Shown here piece after piece: positions 53,797 through 62,225 of a stretch of 64,000 nucleotides of DNA. Location of the stretch: NCBI GenBank assembly GCA_016928775.1, contig JAFGKD010000089.1, positions 1 through 64,000 of the forward strand, given 5' to 3'. Source of the stretch: Candidatus Zhuqueibacterota bacterium (GTDB lineage Bacteria; Zhuqueibacterota; Zhuqueibacteria; Residuimicrobiales; Krinioviventaceae). Within the stretch, counting starts at the first letter, position 1, and each line of letters starts with the position of its first letter. The notes below the pieces were generated by a model. That model had not been told where the DNA came from. It saw only the letters and a program-made list of their open reading frames with translations, and ran no database searches. The position numbers were made by a program, and so were the translations under genes.

Positions 53797-54585
53797 TCAT
53801 CACTCCAAATTAAAAGTTTTGCCAAAGTATTGAGCGTGGAAATGAATGTCAAGAAAAAAATGGTTCATCCGAATTTCGTCGATATGCATTATTTCAGTCG
53901 ACGGAATTTTAAATAAAAACCCCGGCATATTTCTGCCGGGGCTTTATATTCCCAAAAGGGAATATATGGAGAGGAGAACGGTTTTTATGCGCTGTAAATC
54001 ACGGGCACTGATGCTCGCCGCCTAGGGGGGATCAGCGACCAGCATGGGGGAAAATCAGTGCCCGAGTTTATCCAATAGAGGTGCAAAAATCTTTGTACAA
54101 CAAATTGCTGCTGTAAAAGGAGGAAAGCTCAACACAGATGCGTTGTAAAAAATGCAATAGTAAAAACAATCCTGGAGATGCTATGCAAGACATGCCATTT
54201 ATGTCCTCATATCCGCACTTAGCAACAAATATGCCGAAATGGTCAACTTTTGGAAATATCCATCCGCAAAGCTGAGATTAAATTTATTGCAGTTAGAAAA
54301 AATGATTCTGACATATCGCTTATTTATGAACTTTTTTCCAACTGGAAATATCATATTTGAAATAGAGTCTTGAGGTTTTCCATTTATGTAATCAAAGCCT
54401 TGCAAAACCAGATAATATTTTGTAAAATGCCGCCCGTAGTAAACGAGAGATGACATGACAAAAGGAATAGTTTTCGATATTCAGATTGAGCTGATAAATA
54501 GATAGGCACGCCAAGTGGTATGCTTGATCTGCGGCAAGCTTTCAACAAGAGATCTTATGTCGAACACTTTATGAGTGAGAAAGCC
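53797..54585. other. Long non-coding gap (RNA-like hairpins, no firm gene)
   Basis: The 789-bp gap holds three strong hairpins at 53920-54064 (see the ncRNA entry) and then about 500 bp with little structure. A 45-codon plus-strand frame at 54138-54275 (MRCKKCNSKNNPGDAM...) has 'aggagg' 14 nt upstream and a CxxC pair, but is too short to call. The minus ORF 54199-54456 has no support. This could be decayed DNA. Confidence 0.5.
53905..54075 (-). ncRNA. Putative structured small RNA with 3' terminator
   Basis: Read on the minus strand, cgggcactgat (54064-54054) pairs perfectly with atcagtgcccg (54012-54002). Inside, ATGCT and CGC can pair with GCG-AGCAT, so the 3' side 'GCGAGCATCAGTGCCCG' can be paired continuously with bulges on the 5' side. 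A second hairpin tatattccc-ttttgggaatata follows, and then ccccggca-gaaata-tgccgggg with TTTTTATTT, a rho-independent terminator. No known family was recognised and no clear promoter found. The strand is chosen from the terminator. Confidence 0.4.
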
Positions 54586-55998
54586 ATGAAAAATTGCACA
54601 GCTTTAGTTCTGCTAGCCTCAACACTTTTATTTGCCAAACCGCAATTTGAAAAGTATTTTGAGAACAAAACCCTCCGTATTGACTATTTTCATTCGGGCA
54701 CGGCGCAAACGGAAATCTTTAGCCTTGACCAGGTGTATGAGGAAGGAGAATGGCCGGGCACGCGCAATCAGCTCATCAACAATTTACAGCTCGGTCTTTA
54801 TGAAGCACAATTATACGATATGGAAACCAGCGAACTCATTTTTAATTATGGCTTTTGCTCGATATTTGGCGAATGGCAGACAACCGGTGAAGCCATCAAT
54901 GGCATTTATCGAACGATGCATGAGACAGTTCGCCTGCCTTTTCCAAAAAAGCCGGTGAAATTTGTGATCGCCAAACGTGATACCAACAACAATTTTATGC
55001 CAATTTGGTCGACCTCGGTTGATCCAAACTCTCGGTTTGTGAACCGGGAAAAAAAGCAGCATCCCTTCAAAATAATAAAAGATATCGATAACGGTTTGCC
55101 ATTTGAAAAGGTTGATCTGCTCATCATGGGTGATGGTTATGCCAAAAATGAGCGCAAAAAATTTCGTCGCGATATCAAGCACTATATAAATGTCCTGTTT
55201 GAGTCGCCACCATTTAGCAGCAGGAAGCAAGACTTTAATGTCTGGAGCATCGAGGTCATTTCCGGCCAATCCGGCATTGATGAGCCGCGCAGGAATATCT
55301 GGAAAGATAATGCGCTGGGATCGACGTTCAACTCATTCGATATCGAACGTTATGTGCTGACCATGGAGAACAGACGAATTCGTGACATCGCTTCCATCGT
55401 CCCCTACGACGCTCTTTACATTCTATTCAACGCATCACGATACGGTGGCGGTGGCATCTATAATTGTATCGCAACGTGCTACACCGGGCAACCAGAGAAT
55501 GCGCCGGACTGGTGGTCTGACTATGTTTTTGTACACGAGTTTGGTCACTCGTTTGCCGGTTTGGCGGATGAATATTATAGCGCAGAGGTGGCATACAATG
55601 ATATGTATCCTCTGCATCTCGAACCCTGGGAGCCGAACATTACCACTCTGCAGATGGACGGTCAACCCAAATGGTACAATCTGCTCACACCTGGTCTTGC
55701 CATTCCAACGGATTGGGGGAAAGTGACTTTTGATTCACTATCGGGCGTACGCCGATCGTTATCTCACAGCGATGCAGATTACGCGAAAAAAAAGGAAAGC
55801 CTGGCTGCACAAATAAATGCTATTCTCGACGCAGATGAGTTAAAAGGTGTGGTCGGTTGTTTCGAAGGGGGCGGCTATTCATCGGAGGGGATATATCGTC
55901 CGTCTATCAACTGTCGCATGTTTTCAAAAAGTGTGGTTGAATTTTGCCCAGTGTGCCAAAATACCATCGAACGAGTCATCGATTATTATATAAAATAA
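54586..55998 (+). CDS. M64-family metallopeptidase (IgA peptidase-like), secreted
   Basis: Secreted zinc peptidase, 470 residues from the ATG at 54586, which starts the signal peptide MKNCTALVLLASTLLFA; two earlier in-frame starts add residues without one. A beta-rich prodomain (about 20-165) precedes the M64 core: 'KVDLLIMGDGYAKNERKKF' and the zinc motif 'HEFGHSFAGLADEYY' (HExxHxxxGxxDEY). The C-terminal 'GCFEGGGYSSEGIYRPSINC' and 'EFCPVCQNTIERV' are also family segments. Some members cleave immunoglobulin A, but in environmental bacteria the substrate is unknown. Confidence 0.92.
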   Translation: MKNCTALVLLASTLLFAKPQFEKYFENKTLRIDYFHSGTAQTEIFSLDQVYEEGEWPGTRNQLINNLQLGLYEAQLYDMETSELIFNYGFCSIFGEWQTTGEAINGIYRTMHETVRLPFPKKPVKFVIAKRDTNNNFMPIWSTSVDPNSRFVNREKKQHPFKIIKDIDNGLPFEKVDLLIMGDGYAKNERKKFRRDIKHYINVLFESPPFSSRKQDFNVWSIEVISGQSGIDEPRRNIWKDNALGSTFNSFDIERYVLTMENRRIRDIASIVPYDALYILFNASRYGGGGIYNCIATCYTGQPENAPDWWSDYVFVHEFGHSFAGLADEYYSAEVAYNDMYPLHLEPWEPNITTLQMDGQPKWYNLLTPGLAIPTDWGKVTFDSLSGVRRSLSHSDADYAKKKESLAAQINAILDADELKGVVGCFEGGGYSSEGIYRPSINCRMFSKSVVEFCPVCQNTIERVIDYYIK

Positions 55999-55999
55999 A

Positions 56000-57463
56000 T
56001 CATTTAAGACTAAAGACTCTTGATCCATTGGATATAGGTCGATAAGGTGGATTCGTGATTGTCCTTTTCTTTTTGGTTTTGATGCCGTTTTTTAGAGTGC
56101 GTGCCCGCCGCACTTCCAGCCGCTCGAGGGTGTCGAACTCAACTTGTGCATAATCTTCATCGACATTGATGGGAAGGCTGATAACAAAAGTCGTTCCCTC
56201 ACCCGGTTTGCTCTCGACGTGGATATCACCATTATGCTTCAGCACAATATCTCGACAAATAGCCAGGCCATAACCATGTCCATTTGCTTTGTCGGTGTAG
56301 AGGGGTTTGAATATTTTCTGCTGCTTCTCCGGAGGAATCCCTGGTCCATTATCGTGGACGCGAAGGTTTACTTTTTTATTCTGCCTTTCGAAATATGTTT
56401 TGAGGAGAATTCGGGCATCCGGCTTGGCCTCAACAGCGTTTTTGACCAGATTGAACAAAACCTGAATCATCAAGCCGTTATCAATCTCAACTTGAGGGAT
56501 AAATCGATCAAGCTCCTTATCGATAACCACATTGGAGTATTTATATATTGGTTTGACAAAATCAACAAACTTGTCAACAACCTGATTCAAACTTGATTTT
56601 TCGATATTGGCTTCAAAGCCATCCCTTGACATCAAGCTATTTGACAGGGATGCCATGCTCATAATCATTTCTTGCGCTTTTTCAAGTCTTTCAATAATAT
56701 TGCTTTTTTTTCCTTTGTTTCGTACCAGGTCTGCAGCCATTTCAATATTAGCTTGTATACCTGATAAAAAATTATTCATTTCGTGGCCAATTTTAGCGGC
56801 CATTCGCCCTTTCATTGCCAGGTTATCCGACTGAATCAAGCTTTTTTGAAGATTTCCCTTTTCGGTAGCAAATTCATCCTTTAATTTATTATACTGCAAA
56901 TTGCGAATCGCTATCGAGGCTTGTTCAAGAAAGATCAGAAATGCCGGCCATTGGCTGGATGAGGCGGGTAAAAGCGTTTGGCAGCTTTGCAAGTATATTA
57001 ATCCGACGAGATCAGAATAGAGAAAAAGGGGGGCAATAAGAATATTCTGTTTTTTCACAGATGGATGTGGGGACGCGCTTGCTTTATAGTTGCAGCACAT
57101 CGGCTGTTCATTTTGAATAGTGTTCCTGATCAAATTGCGATCAATGACAAAATCTCGCACATGGAGAGGGTGATTCTGTTTGTCACGCCCAAGCTTGAAT
57201 TCAATCTTGTTTTCCAAATTTCGCAGGGAAATAAAGCCGCAATCGGCTTGCGTGAAAACCAAAGCGGCATATAAAACGCGTTCAAGCGTACTGCTAAAGA
57301 TATCTGACTGTGTAGCGCAATGAAGTGGATCAAGCATGGAACGGATATATTGATTCCTCTCATCTCGTACGCCCAGCCCATTTTCAACAGCGGACCTTCC
57401 CGGGTCCATATTATGTATAAAATTGACAAGATTCTTGTTAAAATCCAACCTCTGCCCACTCAC
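56000..57463 (-). CDS. GAF-domain sensor histidine kinase
   Basis: 487 residues, GTG start with 'ggagtgagg' upstream. No transmembrane segment, so cytosolic. A GAF-like domain (about 45-185: 'ALVFTQADCGFISLRNLENK') precedes an H-box 'AAKIGHEMNNFLSGI' and a HATPase domain with N-box 'VLFNLVKNAVEAKPDA', G1 'VHDNGPGIPPEKQ' and G2 'GHGYGLAICRDIV'. The basic tail 'RRARTLKNGIKTKKKR' is extra. No response regulator lies next to it, so the partner is elsewhere. Converges with the M64 gene, with 1 nt between stops. Confidence 0.93.
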   Translation of the reverse strand: MSGQRLDFNKNLVNFIHNMDPGRSAVENGLGVRDERNQYIRSMLDPLHCATQSDIFSSTLERVLYAALVFTQADCGFISLRNLENKIEFKLGRDKQNHPLHVRDFVIDRNLIRNTIQNEQPMCCNYKASASPHPSVKKQNILIAPLFLYSDLVGLIYLQSCQTLLPASSSQWPAFLIFLEQASIAIRNLQYNKLKDEFATEKGNLQKSLIQSDNLAMKGRMAAKIGHEMNNFLSGIQANIEMAADLVRNKGKKSNIIERLEKAQEMIMSMASLSNSLMSRDGFEANIEKSSLNQVVDKFVDFVKPIYKYSNVVIDKELDRFIPQVEIDNGLMIQVLFNLVKNAVEAKPDARILLKTYFERQNKKVNLRVHDNGPGIPPEKQQKIFKPLYTDKANGHGYGLAICRDIVLKHNGDIHVESKPGEGTTFVISLPINVDEDYAQVEFDTLERLEVRRARTLKNGIKTKKKRTITNPPYRPISNGSRVFSLK

Positions 57464-57748
57464 CGATGCCTCACTCCGTCAACAAAATCGCGTTGTGTCA
57501 TTAACCACACGTTGAGTCGTTGCTTATTATTTGGCTGGTGAGAGCAAACAAAGTGCCATAGACTACACAACTCACATTTTCAGGTACATTATTTTACTGT
57601 ATTTCCTATACTTATTAATGTATATTTTTGTTTGTTTTTCGCGACTTTTGGCGGTTTCGTGTGGCCATGTGAGTTCAATAATGTTATTCAACGTCCTTTT
57701 CGTAATTTTGGATGCTCGAGTAAAATTCACATTTTTCTATTACAGAGC

Positions 57749-57997
57749 TTAAACATTTTCAAACAGATTTGTCTGCACAACTGTTCTTTTTGCGGTTTCG
57801 ATCCGGTTCAGTTCATCTATACGATCATCCAGTGCGTCGAGGATCATCATGTGATCGCCGGAAAGCAATTTTTTATCAAATTCTTTTTCAATGAGTTGTA
57901 ATGTTTCATCCAGGTTATCTGCTTTCTGCAAGAGCAGATTTTTATCATCAAAATTTGCCCAATACTTTTCCCAATCGGGCAATGTATGTTTATACAT
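57749..57997 (-). CDS. Small SOS-operon protein with clamp-binding-like C-terminus
   Basis: 82 residues, not recognised. Start is well supported by 'aaggaggt' upstream. Predicted mostly helical and acidic ('DDKNLLLQKADNLDETLQLI'). The tail is 'VVQTNLFENV'; Q75-T-N-L-F79 fits the bacterial sliding-clamp-binding consensus QxxLF (QL[SD]LF), and such motifs often sit at a C-terminus. It follows another unknown gene and lexA on one strand, so a DNA-damage role is inferred. The motif is short and could be chance. Confidence 0.75.
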   Translation of the reverse strand: MYKHTLPDWEKYWANFDDKNLLLQKADNLDETLQLIEKEFDKKLLSGDHMMILDALDDRIDELNRIETAKRTVVQTNLFENV

Positions 57998-58037
57998 TTA
58001 AACCTCCTTTTCGATTATGGAAACACAAAGATGATTT

Positions 58038-58457
58038 TTATGCTGCTTCACCATAGGCAATACCGGTTGAATCTGTGTGTAACTCATCATAATATTCGGC
58101 TTTGATAATATCTCGAATAGCCGCCAAAATATTTTCTTTCCATTCGATGAGCTCACTTTTCCAGGTATTCAACTCAAAGCTCAGCAATGTACCCTGCTCA
58201 TAATGATCATAAATATCACTGTCTATTCGATCCCACAACTCATCGATTTCCCGAGAGAGTCCATCATTGTAAAATTGAATGTATGTGTAAAATTCATCAT
58301 AGGACATATTATAGTTTTCATAGAGCGTTTCAAACGCCTTGTTCACATCTTCGAGCGCACGCTCCATCAAATCAGCGGGATGATCCAAATCTTTCAATGC
58401 AAAAATATTGTCGGTCATTTCGGCCATTAATGGATCGATCTGAATTTGCTTTTTCAT
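58038..58457 (-). CDS. Small acidic helical protein in the lexA operon
   Basis: 139 residues from the second ATG (58457), 8 nt after 'aaagg'; the first ATG at 58466 is too close to that site. Not recognised. Helical, rich in Asp/Glu/Tyr ('ETLYENYNMSYDEFYTYIQF', 'REIDELWDRIDSDIYDHYEQ'). No signal or membrane segment. It starts 15 nt after the lexA stop and ends 40 nt before the clamp-motif gene, so all three should share a transcript and be under LexA control. Confidence 0.75.
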   Translation of the reverse strand: MKKQIQIDPLMAEMTDNIFALKDLDHPADLMERALEDVNKAFETLYENYNMSYDEFYTYIQFYNDGLSREIDELWDRIDSDIYDHYEQGTLLSFELNTWKSELIEWKENILAAIRDIIKAEYYDELHTDSTGIAYGEAA

Positions 58458-58472
58458 TTTTTTCATCCTTTG

Positions 58473-59093
58473 CTAAAATTTTCTCAACAAACCACGTACC
58501 AGTCCGATAATATAAAAGTGGGGATAGTCTCGCTCGACATAGATCGGCTGCATTGTCTGATTTTCCGGTTGCAGGCGAATACGATCGTGCTCCCGATATA
58601 TTCTTTTTACCGTTGCTTCATCATCCAGCAAAGCAATGACGATATCACCGTTGCGACACTGTTGTGTTTTTTGTACGACCAGGATATCGCCATCACGAAT
58701 ATCCGCATCGATCATACTCAAGCCGCGGACGCGCAATAAAAAGGAATCACTATATCCGACCCATTGCGAATCAATGAGCATATCGCCTTCTTTCTCTTCA
58801 TAGGCCAATTGCGGCATACCAGCCTGCACCTGTCCCAGAATCGGTAAGCTGCGGATACGATCCGCAGTCAGTTCCCCCTGATTAACAATGCCGAGGGAAC
58901 GAGATTTACGATCATCTTTGATAAGGTGCCCTTTATCTCTCAGAATAGTCAAAATCCTGTGAATTCCGGCGGTCGATGATTGGCCAAACATTGTTGCCAA
59001 TTCTCGAACCGTTGGCGGAAAACCGTTTTGTGACTGAAATTCTCGCACTGCATCTAAAACCCGCTGCTGCTTCTTTGTCAATTCACTTGTCAT
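58473..59093 (-). CDS. lexA: LexA SOS repressor
   Basis: Repressor of the DNA-damage response, inactivated by RecA-stimulated self-cleavage. 206 residues from the ATG at 59093, consistent with family length; the track's extra 21 residues cross the operator. Winged helix 'TKKQQRVLDAVREFQSQNGF' and 'FGQSSTAGIHRILTILRDKG', cleavage site Ala-Gly in 'GQVQAGMPQLA', catalytic Ser in 'VRGLSMIDADIRDGD' and Lys in 'DDEATVKRIYRE'. It is autoregulated to judge from two operator-like sites in its promoter. Heads an operon with two unknown small genes. Confidence 0.96.
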   Translation of the reverse strand: MTSELTKKQQRVLDAVREFQSQNGFPPTVRELATMFGQSSTAGIHRILTILRDKGHLIKDDRKSRSLGIVNQGELTADRIRSLPILGQVQAGMPQLAYEEKEGDMLIDSQWVGYSDSFLLRVRGLSMIDADIRDGDILVVQKTQQCRNGDIVIALLDDEATVKRIYREHDRIRLQPENQTMQPIYVERDYPHFYIIGLVRGLLRKF

Positions 59094-59437
59094 AGTCAAT
59101 CTATCACTATCTAATGTAAACATTTGTTTACCCAAAGATAGATATATTATGAACATTTGTCAAGCATTTTTTTCTAATTTTTTAGTACTCATTTCTCTAT
59201 TTTGTTCAAATTTCCATGTCAACAATAGCCGCAGCAGGCTTTTGAGTGAGTGAGACTGCAAAGAATTTATAATCATTGAACAATTATTAGGATGGAGATA
59301 CAAAAAAGTAAAAGAGCATAAAGAAATAAATTGAAGGAAAACATTGCTGGGCGCCCAGCCTCGAGACAGGATTTGACCCGACATGCACAGATACCAGCGA
59401 TCCGGCAGTTCATTTAAAATATAAACATTTGTTCACC
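59094..59437 (-). promoter_or_regulatory. lexA promoter and LexA-box cluster
   Basis: Minus-strand promoter TTGACA (59163-59158), 17 nt, TATCTT (59140-59135). Three operator-like sites (given on the plus strand): GTAAACATTTGTTTAC at 59116-59131, a perfect palindrome near the start point; GAACATTTGTCA at 59151-59162, over the -35; and AAACATTTGTTC at 59424-59435. All share RAACATTTGTYN, close to the Gram-positive SOS box GAAC-N4-GTTC. The third lies 260 bp further up. The 74-codon track ORF 59160-59384 in this 344-bp gap has no ribosome site and is not called. A perfect palindrome gctgggcgcccagc is at 59346-59359. Confidence 0.7.
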
Positions 59438-60094
59438 TCAGTAATAAACACGATAGCGTCTTTTTTCAAATTTGCGAATGAGAAGAACACCTGCTATAAA
59501 ACCGCCCACATGGGCAAACCAGGCAACACCGCTGCCGCCAGAAAAAAGAGCGTTTAGTATTTGCATAACAAACCAAAAGCCCAGGACAAAAATAGCAGGC
59601 AAGCTGATCGTCCGCCATAGCCAAAGAAACGGGAACAGTGGCAAAAGCACCCGCACGCGCGTTTGCGGGAATCTTACCGCGTAAGCCCCAAGAATACCAC
59701 TGATCGCACCGCTTGCACCGACCATGGGTATGTTCGAAAATGGTCCCATAATAAAATGACTGAAAAAAGCAGCAAGACCGCAGATCAAATAAAAAAGAAC
59801 AAAACGTATATGCCCACAGATACCTTCAATATTATCACCAAAAATCCACAAATAGAGCATGTTGCCCAGCAAATGCAGCATACCACCATGCAAAAACATA
59901 GACGTTAATATGGTCTGCAATCGTTCGCCGTGGATGATCAGATCCGGGATCGCACCAAAATTATACAAAAAAGCAAGGTAATTCTCGCGAGTCAAAAATA
60001 GCTGATAGATAAAAATCCCGACGTTCATGACAATTATCGCAATTGTGATAAACGGGAAAAGCTTCCTCGGATTGTCATCGTGGATTGGAATCAT
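59438..60094 (-). CDS. Rhomboid-family intramembrane serine protease
   Basis: 218 residues with six membrane helices. Catalytic Ser in 'VGASGAISGILGAYAVRFP' and His in 'WFAHVGGFIAGVLLIRKF'. The 'HGGMLHLLGNMLYLWIFGDN' and 'ILTSMFLHGG' segments are typical of the bacterial rhomboid core. Its ATG begins 1 nt after the stop of the M23 gene, so translation is coupled. The substrate is unknown. Confidence 0.95.
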   Translation of the reverse strand: MIPIHDDNPRKLFPFITIAIIVMNVGIFIYQLFLTRENYLAFLYNFGAIPDLIIHGERLQTILTSMFLHGGMLHLLGNMLYLWIFGDNIEGICGHIRFVLFYLICGLAAFFSHFIMGPFSNIPMVGASGAISGILGAYAVRFPQTRVRVLLPLFPFLWLWRTISLPAIFVLGFWFVMQILNALFSGGSGVAWFAHVGGFIAGVLLIRKFEKRRYRVYY

Positions 60095-60095
60095 A

Positions 60096-62222
60096 TTAAT
60101 CCACGTAAAATGTATTTAATTGCCTGGCAACATTTCCGGCTTGATCCTTGAGCACAATCTCGACTGTATGCTGTCCTTTTGACAAAACGTTTTCCGGCGT
60201 GTAAAAAATAGCTGTCGCTTCGGGATCGTACTCGGCGATTACCTTTTCGCCATCGAGTTTCAAAATCCGGTTTCTTTCACCAGCGATGCCGGACAAATTA
60301 TCTTTAAAAATACAACGTAAAGTCGGCGTGCTTTGCGAGGTGCGCGATCCATTACTCGGGTACAAAGAATAAATAACCGGTGGCTCGATGTCGCGAACCA
60401 GTGCATAAGTGCCAAAACTCGAGATGTGACCTGAAATTCGTCGCTCATGAATTTTATCATTCCCGACAAATCGCATGCTGCCGCCAGCTTTCATATAAAG
60501 ACCGAGCTTGTTGGGCAAAATGGTGCTATCCGGATAGACAAGTGAAAGTGTTGCACCCTTGTCAAGGGGGACATCGACCGGATCAATTCGATAATAATTG
60601 CCGACAATATCGTATTCGTTTTTATTGTCCGGTAGTATGGCTGTTGTTCGAACAAAAATATCCTTAAAAAGTGAGTTTGTCGCAAAGTCCAGCTTGCATA
60701 TTCCATCATCCGAGAGGACTGATTTTACCTGTCCACGCGGTACGGTGGCAAACTCAATCCATTCGTTTTGCATCAAGGTATCGCCCGCTTGTGTCACATA
60801 GATGATCGACAAAGGAAGTGGTCCACTATCGCAGCCCGAGAGTGGCCAGGCACCAATATACGAAGAAGAGCGCTGCAACAGCGGCATCCGATAGGTTTTG
60901 CCAGAACAGCGCCAACCCGAAACAATCGGTTCGGCCAAGAGGGGTATACGTGAAGACAAATGAATTCTGAGATAGCGGTCATAAAATCCCACATCCAATT
61001 TAATATCTTTTTTGGGTACCTCTTGATTCTCATCACTTATAGTAATGACGCTGTTTGGAGGGATCGGTCCATAGAGAGAATCGATCGGCGTCTCTTGCTC
61101 CTGCGCGAACAGCGACTCCCCATCGACAACCAATCGACCGGAAACATGTGAGGTATTCCCCCAGAAATCTTTAACCGTAATTGTAAAGCTGTGCGAGCCG
61201 CCATCCAATTTGAGCGCTCCCGGCGGAATTTCGACAATCTCTCCTGGCTCAACACGATTCGAATCAACGCCACTATTGAAAAAATCCACAACTCCGGCAT
61301 ATGGTTCTCGACTCGAGTAAAAAGACAGTTTGTTACCAACATCTCGAAACAGGTTATAGATATAGCCGTTACCGTAAATGCGTTGACGGTAATCACGATC
61401 CAAATTAAAATGATTATTGACAGAATAAGAAAACTTGTCGTATTGGGTAGCAAAAATGAGCTGGTCATCAACATAGACTTCATTTCGATACGTGCCGAAC
61501 TTGTTCGAGACACTATCCATTTGATCAAAAGTATCGATGCCAAAACCAATGCGACCAGAGACAACGATGGCATCTTTCACCTTATATTGACCATTACCGT
61601 TATAAACAGGCCAAAAAAGCCTGGGGATAAAATCACCATTCACCGAGGATAGTGCATCCATGGATTGAATGAGAATTTTTGTGATCTGCGGCGCGATATT
61701 GTCAATGACTTTATAGCCTTTTAGCAAAGGATTCATCGGATTGGATGCCGCATCCCGCAGTTCAAAATGCAGGTGCGGATAACCCACGCCGCTATCACCG
61801 GAGAGGGCGATGAGGTCTCCCTGCTTGACTCGAAATTGAGAACTCCTGGGATAAAGCTGAATTTCATACATATTTCGACGCTTTTGTTCGGCCTTGACAT
61901 AAGCTTCAATCTCATCGCTAAACTTTTCAAGATGACCATAAACGGCGATTTCTCCGGTATCAAGGGTTAAATAAAGCGCTCGACCGTAACCGAACGGCGA
62001 TACCCGTATGCGTGAGATATAACCATCTCGAACAGCGTAAATGGGATAACCGGTTTTCCCCCACGTTTTCACATCAAAACCGGCGTGAAAGCGCCCACCT
62101 CGGGATTCGGCAAATGACGATGTGAAAAGCTGACTCGCATCCGTAGGCCATATGTATTCCTGGGCAAAAATTACCTTTGCAAAGATGAGAAAAGAGCTGG
62201 TGAATAATAAAATGCGTTGCAT
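60096..62222 (-). CDS. Secreted M23-family metalloendopeptidase with large C-terminal region
   Basis: 708 residues. Signal peptide, then an LytM/M23 domain (about 25-175) with zinc ligands in 'GGRFHAGFDVKTWG' and 'YPHLHFELRDAASNPMNP', so it may cut peptidoglycan cross-links. About 500 residues of beta-sandwich sequence follow, with Ig-like segments ('HSFTITVKDFWGNTSHVSGR', 'LKDQAGNVARQL') that may bind the wall or a partner. M23 domains are usually C-terminal, so this order is less common. Starts 3 nt after the glycosyltransferase stop. Confidence 0.9.
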   Translation of the reverse strand: MQRILLFTSSFLIFAKVIFAQEYIWPTDASQLFTSSFAESRGGRFHAGFDVKTWGKTGYPIYAVRDGYISRIRVSPFGYGRALYLTLDTGEIAVYGHLEKFSDEIEAYVKAEQKRRNMYEIQLYPRSSQFRVKQGDLIALSGDSGVGYPHLHFELRDAASNPMNPLLKGYKVIDNIAPQITKILIQSMDALSSVNGDFIPRLFWPVYNGNGQYKVKDAIVVSGRIGFGIDTFDQMDSVSNKFGTYRNEVYVDDQLIFATQYDKFSYSVNNHFNLDRDYRQRIYGNGYIYNLFRDVGNKLSFYSSREPYAGVVDFFNSGVDSNRVEPGEIVEIPPGALKLDGGSHSFTITVKDFWGNTSHVSGRLVVDGESLFAQEQETPIDSLYGPIPPNSVITISDENQEVPKKDIKLDVGFYDRYLRIHLSSRIPLLAEPIVSGWRCSGKTYRMPLLQRSSSYIGAWPLSGCDSGPLPLSIIYVTQAGDTLMQNEWIEFATVPRGQVKSVLSDDGICKLDFATNSLFKDIFVRTTAILPDNKNEYDIVGNYYRIDPVDVPLDKGATLSLVYPDSTILPNKLGLYMKAGGSMRFVGNDKIHERRISGHISSFGTYALVRDIEPPVIYSLYPSNGSRTSQSTPTLRCIFKDNLSGIAGERNRILKLDGEKVIAEYDPEATAIFYTPENVLSKGQHTVEIVLKDQAGNVARQLNTFYVD

Positions 62223-62225
62223 AGC

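Noticed and set aside
54199-54456. 85-residue minus-strand ORF in the long gap
   Set aside because: No ribosome site and no recognisable domain; looks like chance in A/T-rich DNA.
59160-59384. 74-residue ORF upstream of lexA, near a LexA-like site
   Set aside because: No ribosome site, odd composition and overlap with the lexA promoter; kept only as a note on the distal operator.
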